Of a DNA stretch of 5,394 bases, positions 5,335 through 5,394 are shown in pieces. The DNA comes from Candidatus Nealsoniibacteriota bacterium (GTDB taxonomy: Bacteria; Patescibacteriota; Minisyncoccia; Minisyncoccales; MHMH01). Each line of letters starts with the position of its first letter. Positions within the stretch are counted from its first letter, which is position 1. Location of the stretch: NCBI GenBank assembly GCA_016181985.1, contig JACOYG010000007.1:1-5394 (forward strand), given 5' to 3'. Under the pieces are notes generated by a model. That model saw only the letters and a list, made by a program, of their open reading frames with translations. It was not told the DNA's origin and made no database searches. The translations under genes and the position numbers were made by a program.

Positions 5335-5394
5335 TTACTTCAGATCTATTAGAAAAGTAGAGTTAATGGAAAATTTGGGAGGCTGTTTTTGGTA
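5335..5394 (-). CDS. Possible 3' end of an upstream minus-strand gene (partial)
   Basis: One minus-strand frame is open from the right edge to a TAA at 5337-5335, giving 19 residues ending KFSINSTFLIDLK. It would end 5 nt before the ATG of the membrane-protein gene, the spacing expected of an operon. A frame this short is often open by chance and the other two minus frames close, so this is tentative. An ATG on the plus strand at 5366 is an alternative reading of the same bases. Confidence 0.3.
   Translation of the reverse strand, partial: YQKQPPKFSINSTFLIDLK

Noticed and set aside
5366..5394. A plus-strand gene starting at the ATG at 5366 (MENLGGCFW)
   Set aside because: Only nine codons are visible, the upstream sequence has no clear Shine-Dalgarno, and the opposite strand offers an equally plausible reading.

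Overview
The window is a compact, AT-leaning bacterial segment with short intergenic gaps, small single-copy genes and long A/T runs. The gene style (a glycerophosphodiester phosphodiesterase fragment, a lone CDP-alcohol phosphatidyltransferase, small unknown proteins, near-leaderless starts) suggests a reduced-genome bacterium such as a Patescibacteria/CPR (Parcubacteria-like) lineage. That placement is an inference from style, not from a marker gene. All five complete stops are TAG or TAA.

Layout from left to right. Positions 1-65 hold the first 21 codons of an unrecognised minus-strand gene with a strong Shine-Dalgarno. It is preceded by a 146-nt structured leader and a textbook sigma70 promoter whose -35 box begins 3 bp after the glmS stop. 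Positions 250-2139 (minus) encode a complete GlmS. Positions 2187-3359 (minus) encode an HD-domain phosphohydrolase of the dNTPase-like type. Positions 3421-4025 (minus) hold a broken glycerophosphodiester phosphodiesterase (GDPD) with a frame disruption and an internal deletion. Positions 4043-4837 (plus) encode a CDP-alcohol phosphatidyltransferase with an intact catalytic motif, divergent from the GDPD across a 17-bp gap. Positions 4886-5329 (minus) encode an unknown multi-pass membrane protein, convergent with the phosphatidyltransferase and sharing a bidirectional hairpin terminator. The last 60 bases may be the 3' end of another minus-strand gene.

Functionally this is mostly housekeeping: amino-sugar supply for the envelope (GlmS), possible nucleotide hydrolysis (HD protein) and phospholipid head-group metabolism (phosphatidyltransferase, with the GDPD remnant beside it). 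Most genes look like separate transcription units. No mobile element, CRISPR array, defence system, tRNA or rRNA was seen.

The items most worth a second look are the structured leader at 66-211, the near-identical terminator cassette used behind two adjacent genes, the decayed GDPD, and the Asn-for-His change in the HD active-site signature.
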